Positions 60,950 through 64,000 of a stretch of DNA of 64,000 nt are shown piece by piece. The translations under genes were made by a program, and so were the position numbers. The notes below the pieces were generated by a model. It was not told the origin of the DNA. It did not search any database and saw only the letters and a list, made by a program, of their open reading frames with translations. Origin of the DNA: Streptomyces atratus (lineage in GTDB: Bacteria > Actinomycetota > Actinomycetes > Streptomycetales > Streptomycetaceae); the NCBI RefSeq assembly GCF_014648655.1, contig NZ_BMRN01000010.1, forward strand, positions 124,001-188,000, in the 5' to 3' direction. How positions within the stretch are numbered: the first letter of the stretch is position 1; each line of letters opens with the position of its first letter.

Positions 60950-61726
60950 ATGCACGACATCCAAAACGAACCCGACCGCCGCGGCATTGCCATCGACGAG
61001 GTGGGTATCAGCGGCCTGCGTTACCCCCTCACCTTCGACGACGGCTACACACGACAGCAGGGCATTGCTGACATCAGCGCCACCGTCGGCCTGCAAGCCG
61101 ACCGGCGCGGCACCCACATGAGCCGCATGATCGCGCTCGTGCACGAGGAAGTCTCCACGCTGACCCCGCAGGAGTTCCCCATCGCCCTCAAGCGTGGCCT
61201 CGCCCTGCTCGATGCACCGGCTCTCACCCTCACTCTGTCCCTGCCCATCGCCACCGCTGTCACCGCCCCCGCCAGCCAGCGGGAATCCTGGCAGACCCAC
61301 GACGTCACCGTCACCGGCCGCATCACCGCTTCCGGATGCACTGTCACCACCTCGGTGACCACGCACGTCACCAGCCTGTGCCCCTGCTCCAAAGCCATCT
61401 CCGACTACGGCGCCCACAACCAGCGCAGCGAGATCACCCTGGAGATCACCGGCACCAACGACACCCCTTATCCCCTGCCCGTCCACGAGATCATCCAACT
61501 GCTGCGCGCCACTGGCTCCGCTCCCGTCATCCCACTTATCAAGCGGCCTGATGAACGCGTCGTCACCATGCAGGCTTACGACCACCCCGTCTTTGTCGAA
61601 GACATCATCCGGGACATAAGCCTCACCTGCCGGGGTAAAGGACTCACCCACACCGTCACGGCGAAGAACCTGGAAAGCATCCACAGCCACGACGCCATCG
61701 CCACCCTCACCTACAACCACTGCTGA
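60950..61726 (+). CDS. folE2: GTP cyclohydrolase I, type IB (FolE2)
   Basis: Opens the preQ0 pathway: GTP to dihydroneopterin triphosphate. 258 residues. SLCPCSKAISDYGAHNQRS is the FolE2 signature (catalytic Cys and general acid region); LPVHEIIQLLRATGSAPV and ESIHSHDAIA follow. Type IB does not need zinc, unlike FolE. Four bases after queD. A dedicated copy keeps preQ0 supply separate from folate control. Confidence 0.95.
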   Translation: MHDIQNEPDRRGIAIDEVGISGLRYPLTFDDGYTRQQGIADISATVGLQADRRGTHMSRMIALVHEEVSTLTPQEFPIALKRGLALLDAPALTLTLSLPIATAVTAPASQRESWQTHDVTVTGRITASGCTVTTSVTTHVTSLCPCSKAISDYGAHNQRSEITLEITGTNDTPYPLPVHEIIQLLRATGSAPVIPLIKRPDERVVTMQAYDHPVFVEDIIRDISLTCRGKGLTHTVTAKNLESIHSHDAIATLTYNHC

Positions 61727-61908
61727 CCCGCCACAGGCGGCCCCGACCGCCACCACGAAACGATCAATGTGGCGACTGCCCGCCCGGGTCGCACCAACCA
61801 ACGGTCCGGTCACCGCCAAGGCGAGAAGCCAACCCCCGTGCACGAATCCAGCCCGAGCAGCACCCCTCGCGCGTCCGAACATGCCCGGCCCGCGCCAACC
61901 TCTCACGT

Positions 61909-61952
61909 CCCGCCGCGTGCCGTGTGCGTGCCCGCACACGGCACGCGGCGGG
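61909..61952 (+). terminator. 20-base perfect hairpin, probable terminator
   Basis: 61909-61928 pairs fully with 61933-61952 (core CCGTGTGCG / CGCACACGG) around TGCC. No T-run, typical of streptomycete terminators; about 180 bases after folE2. Confidence 0.75.
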
Positions 61953-62039
61953 GCCGCCGACAGGCGCCAGGCGCTTGCGCTACATGAATCGCTCCGGCTC
62001 AGATGAAGGCTCAATCGGGGGCCTGCCCGGCGATCGCAT

Positions 62040-62061
62040 GTTGACCACATTGGTGGTCAAC
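62040..62061. promoter_or_regulatory. Perfect palindrome upstream of the Nudix-like gene
   Basis: GTTGACCAC-ATTG-GTGGTCAAC, two 9-base arms. About 125 bases before the gene; a plausible operator. Confidence 0.5.
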
Positions 62062-62185
62062 CTTGGCCGCCCTTCTACCGGGTCGCTCAGGGTGGCACAC
62101 CTCAGCCCGGCCCTCCCTGCATGACAGCTCACCCGTCCGATGCGTAAATATTGCTACTCAAGCAGCACCCCCTCAAGATTGAGGC

Positions 62186-62656
62186 ATGCCGTCCTCCACT
62201 GCCCCTTGGGTCCCATGGCCCCGCTTGGACCGTCGCACCTACCTCCTCCTGCTGGACGACCAGCGTCGGCTCCTTCTGTGCGGCGGATGCTGCGGCGGCT
62301 GGACCGTCCCCCAGGTGCGCATGACAGCCAGCGCCAGCTTCCTGGAGTCAGCCACCCGGTTCCTGCAGGAGCGATTCAAAGTGGCGGCTCCACGCTATGG
62401 ATCGGTGTATGGCATCCGCCAGTCGCGCAACGGTGAAGACTGGGAGTTCGACCGAGCCACGGCTACGCGGGTCTTCATCGTCCGCATCAGCGACGGCGAA
62501 GGATCGGCGATTGAGAAGCAGTCGGTCACACACGCCCGATGGAGTATCGAGGAACTGCGAAGGCGAAGAAGAGAGATCTCCCCAGAGGGGATCGTCTTAC
62601 TGGTCACCGGTTACGTCGAAGGATGGATTCCCGATGGCCCCATCACTCTCCACTGA
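62186..62656 (+). CDS. Nudix-fold protein with degenerate Nudix box
   Basis: 156 residues. TYLLLLDDQRRLLLCGG...GWTVPQVRM resembles the first strands of Nudix hydrolases, and THARWSIEELRRRRREISPEG matches the end. The Nudix box (Gx5Ex7REUxEExGU) is replaced by MTASASFLESATRFLQERFK, lacking the metal-binding REUxEE core. A hydrolytic function is therefore doubtful; ligand binding or regulation is likelier. A TTA leucine codon (62597-62599) makes expression depend on the bldA tRNA. Confidence 0.65.
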   Translation: MPSSTAPWVPWPRLDRRTYLLLLDDQRRLLLCGGCCGGWTVPQVRMTASASFLESATRFLQERFKVAAPRYGSVYGIRQSRNGEDWEFDRATATRVFIVRISDGEGSAIEKQSVTHARWSIEELRRRRREISPEGIVLLVTGYVEGWIPDGPITLH

Positions 62657-62852
62657 GAGTGGCGCCGCAGCGCCAGCCGACACGCCCTGGTCAGCGATCT
62701 GCTTACCTACGGGCCATCACGAGGATCCCATCTGTGTGACCGGCGAGATCGGGCCCTGGGCAGATAGCGGCGGCGCACCCTGCATCGAGTTCGATGACCA
62801 CGGGCATCCTAGCTCCGGAGCATTCAGCGCATTGGGCGTCTTCTTCCTCTGA
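62634..62852 (+). CDS. Small hypothetical protein (72 residues)
   Basis: Overlaps the Nudix-like gene end. Reads MAPSLSTESGAAAPADTPWS ... CVTGEIGPWADSGGAPCIEF. No domain recognised; composition is protein-like rather than antisense. Coupled translation with the Nudix-like gene is possible. Confidence 0.4.
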   Translation: MAPSLSTESGAAAPADTPWSAICLPTGHHEDPICVTGEIGPWADSGGAPCIEFDDHGHPSSGAFSALGVFFL

Positions 62853-63048
62853 GGCAGGCGGCCTGAAACAGGACGTCTATTGGCGTAGAGGCGGCCTTGA
62901 CCAAGGTCCTCCATAGCTGATGCGCTTGGGGAGTTAGGGCGTCGGACTCGGGGGGCTTCGTGATCAGGGCTGTTCTAGGTTCGATGTGTCGTGCCCGTGG
63001 TAGCAAGACGGATTCGGTCTTTCCGCTCGGTGGACGGGCGGCCCGCGC

Positions 63049-64000
63049 ATGAGGCTCCGGCGGGGGATCACGATCGGCGTCGTGGCAGCCGGGGGTGCCG
63101 TGACAACGATGCTCGTGGGACTCGTCACGAACGCGGTGTCCGAGTCGGAGTGGCCAGGCTGGTTGGGGTGGTTACAGCGGCATGCCTGGTTCTCGTTCGC
63201 AGTGCTGGGCGGGGCCACGGTCGGGCTGACCATGCTGCTCGCCGCGCTGTCGGAGACCCGCACGCCCCTGCGGTCCCCTGAGCCGCATCAGCCGGGGAAC
63301 GGGTCGGATCCTCCAGGGGCCGCCTTGGTGCTGCAGTCGCTGCCACGCGACACCGCGGCGTTCACCGACCGGAGCGCCGAACTCGAGGCGCTGGTCCGGT
63401 CCGTGAGAATCTCGCAGGAGAGCGGCTCGGCGCTGCCCGTGCATGTGATCGACGGAATGCCGGGGGTCGGCAAAACAACGTTCGCCGTGCACGCCGGCCA
63501 TGTGCTGTCGGAACGATTCCCGGACGGGCAGCTGTTCGTGAACCTCAACGGGCACACGACGGGGCGCGCGCCGGTGCAGGCCACCGAGGCGCTGGCTTCG
63601 TTGCTGGCCGCGACCGGGGTGCCTGTGCAGCGGATTCCCGTCGGCGACGACGTGGGCGCGGTCGCCGAGGCGCGGGCGGCCATGTGGCGGAGTCGGCTCG
63701 CGGACAAGAAGGCGCTACTCATCCTCGACAACGCGGCCAGCTATCGCCAGTTTGAGCCTCTGCTCCCGGGCGGGAGCGGCTGTCTCGTGCTGGTGACCAG
63801 CCGGAAGCGGCTGGCGGCGTACGAGGAGGTGGTCCTGCCGGTGGCGGCGTTGCCGCCGGAGCACTCGGTCGACCTCTTCGTACGCCTCAGCGGGCGGTCG
63901 GCGGACTCGCTCGACCATGCCGTGCTCGCGGAGCTGGTGGGGCTGTGCGGGTATTTGCCGCTGGGGGTTTCGTTGCTTGCAGCGCGGCTGCGCCATCATC
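63049..64000 (+). CDS. Membrane-anchored STAND/NB-ARC NTPase, partial
   Basis: Cut by the window end; 317 residues visible. Two hydrophobic segments (ITIGVVAAGGAVTTMLVGLV and WFSFAVLGGATVGLTMLLAAL) precede a NTPase: FTDRSAELEALV, Walker A DGMPGVGKTTFAVHAG (about 140), Walker B ALLILDNAAS (about 224), CLVLVTSRKRL, as in AfsR-type NB-ARC proteins. Such proteins often end in TPR repeats beyond this point. May be signalling or antiphage; unresolved. ATG 63049. Confidence 0.8.
   Translation, partial: MRLRRGITIGVVAAGGAVTTMLVGLVTNAVSESEWPGWLGWLQRHAWFSFAVLGGATVGLTMLLAALSETRTPLRSPEPHQPGNGSDPPGAALVLQSLPRDTAAFTDRSAELEALVRSVRISQESGSALPVHVIDGMPGVGKTTFAVHAGHVLSERFPDGQLFVNLNGHTTGRAPVQATEALASLLAATGVPVQRIPVGDDVGAVAEARAAMWRSRLADKKALLILDNAASYRQFEPLLPGGSGCLVLVTSRKRLAAYEEVVLPVAALPPEHSVDLFVRLSGRSADSLDHAVLAELVGLCGYLPLGVSLLAARLRHH

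Larger units (their letters stand above)
61727..62185. other. Intergenic region after the preQ0 operon
   Basis: About 460 bases without recognised gene. It contains the 20-base hairpin at 61909-61952 and the palindrome at 62040-62061. Confidence 0.6.

Overview
This window looks like a Streptomyces chromosome: very high GC, codon use to match, and typical genes such as hrdD, DUF6227, an FmdB-type zinc ribbon and LtrA. It falls into two parts. Positions 1 to about 32,600 are ordinary chromosome. About 33,200 to at least 62,000 is an accessory island that starts in insertion-sequence debris and is filled by one large DNA-modification and restriction system.

The core part holds, in order: a K+/H+ antiporter, an MFS exporter, an FmdB protein behind a CIRCE-like element, an S-methyl-5'-thioadenosine phosphorylase, a SAF-domain membrane protein and mscL (apparently frameshifted near its end). 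A minus-strand redox region follows: a small membrane protein, Rieske protein, four-cluster ferredoxin, Nas/Nap-type molybdopterin oxidoreductase and membrane subunit, next to pflA and pflB. A near-perfect Rex operator lies between pflB and ltrA. Then come a NylC-like P1 peptidase, DUF6227, an MFS/WYL pair, hrdD with an exact SigR-type promoter, a GNAT acetyltransferase, a questin-oxidase-like protein, a LigB-type dioxygenase/MarR pair, an MFS/TetR pair, a secreted M6 protease, an acyl-CoA synthetase-like ligase and an M23 peptidase.

At 33.2-36.4 kb lie an intact ISAs1 element, the end of an older ISAs1-like copy, and broken IS3 and IS30 transposase genes. Two overlapping 58-codon genes for cysteine-rich proteins sit between the two ISAs1 ends.

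The rest is a dpd cluster (7-deazaguanine modification of DNA). The plus-strand operon dpdE-F-G-H-I-J-K-D (37.1-54.7 kb) encodes helicases, an ATPase and a phospholipase-D-type nuclease, the restriction side. Convergent to it is a minus-strand operon with the DNA transglycosylase dpdA between two different DGQHR-type dpdB genes, headed by a gene that may be dpdC. Divergent from that runs queC-queE-queD-folE2, which makes preQ0 from GTP. The logic is: FolE2, QueD, QueE and QueC make preQ0; DpdA with DpdB puts it into DNA; DpdD-K attack unmodified DNA. Past the cluster are a long hairpin, a degenerate Nudix-like gene with a TTA codon, a small hypothetical gene and a membrane-anchored STAND NTPase cut by the window end.
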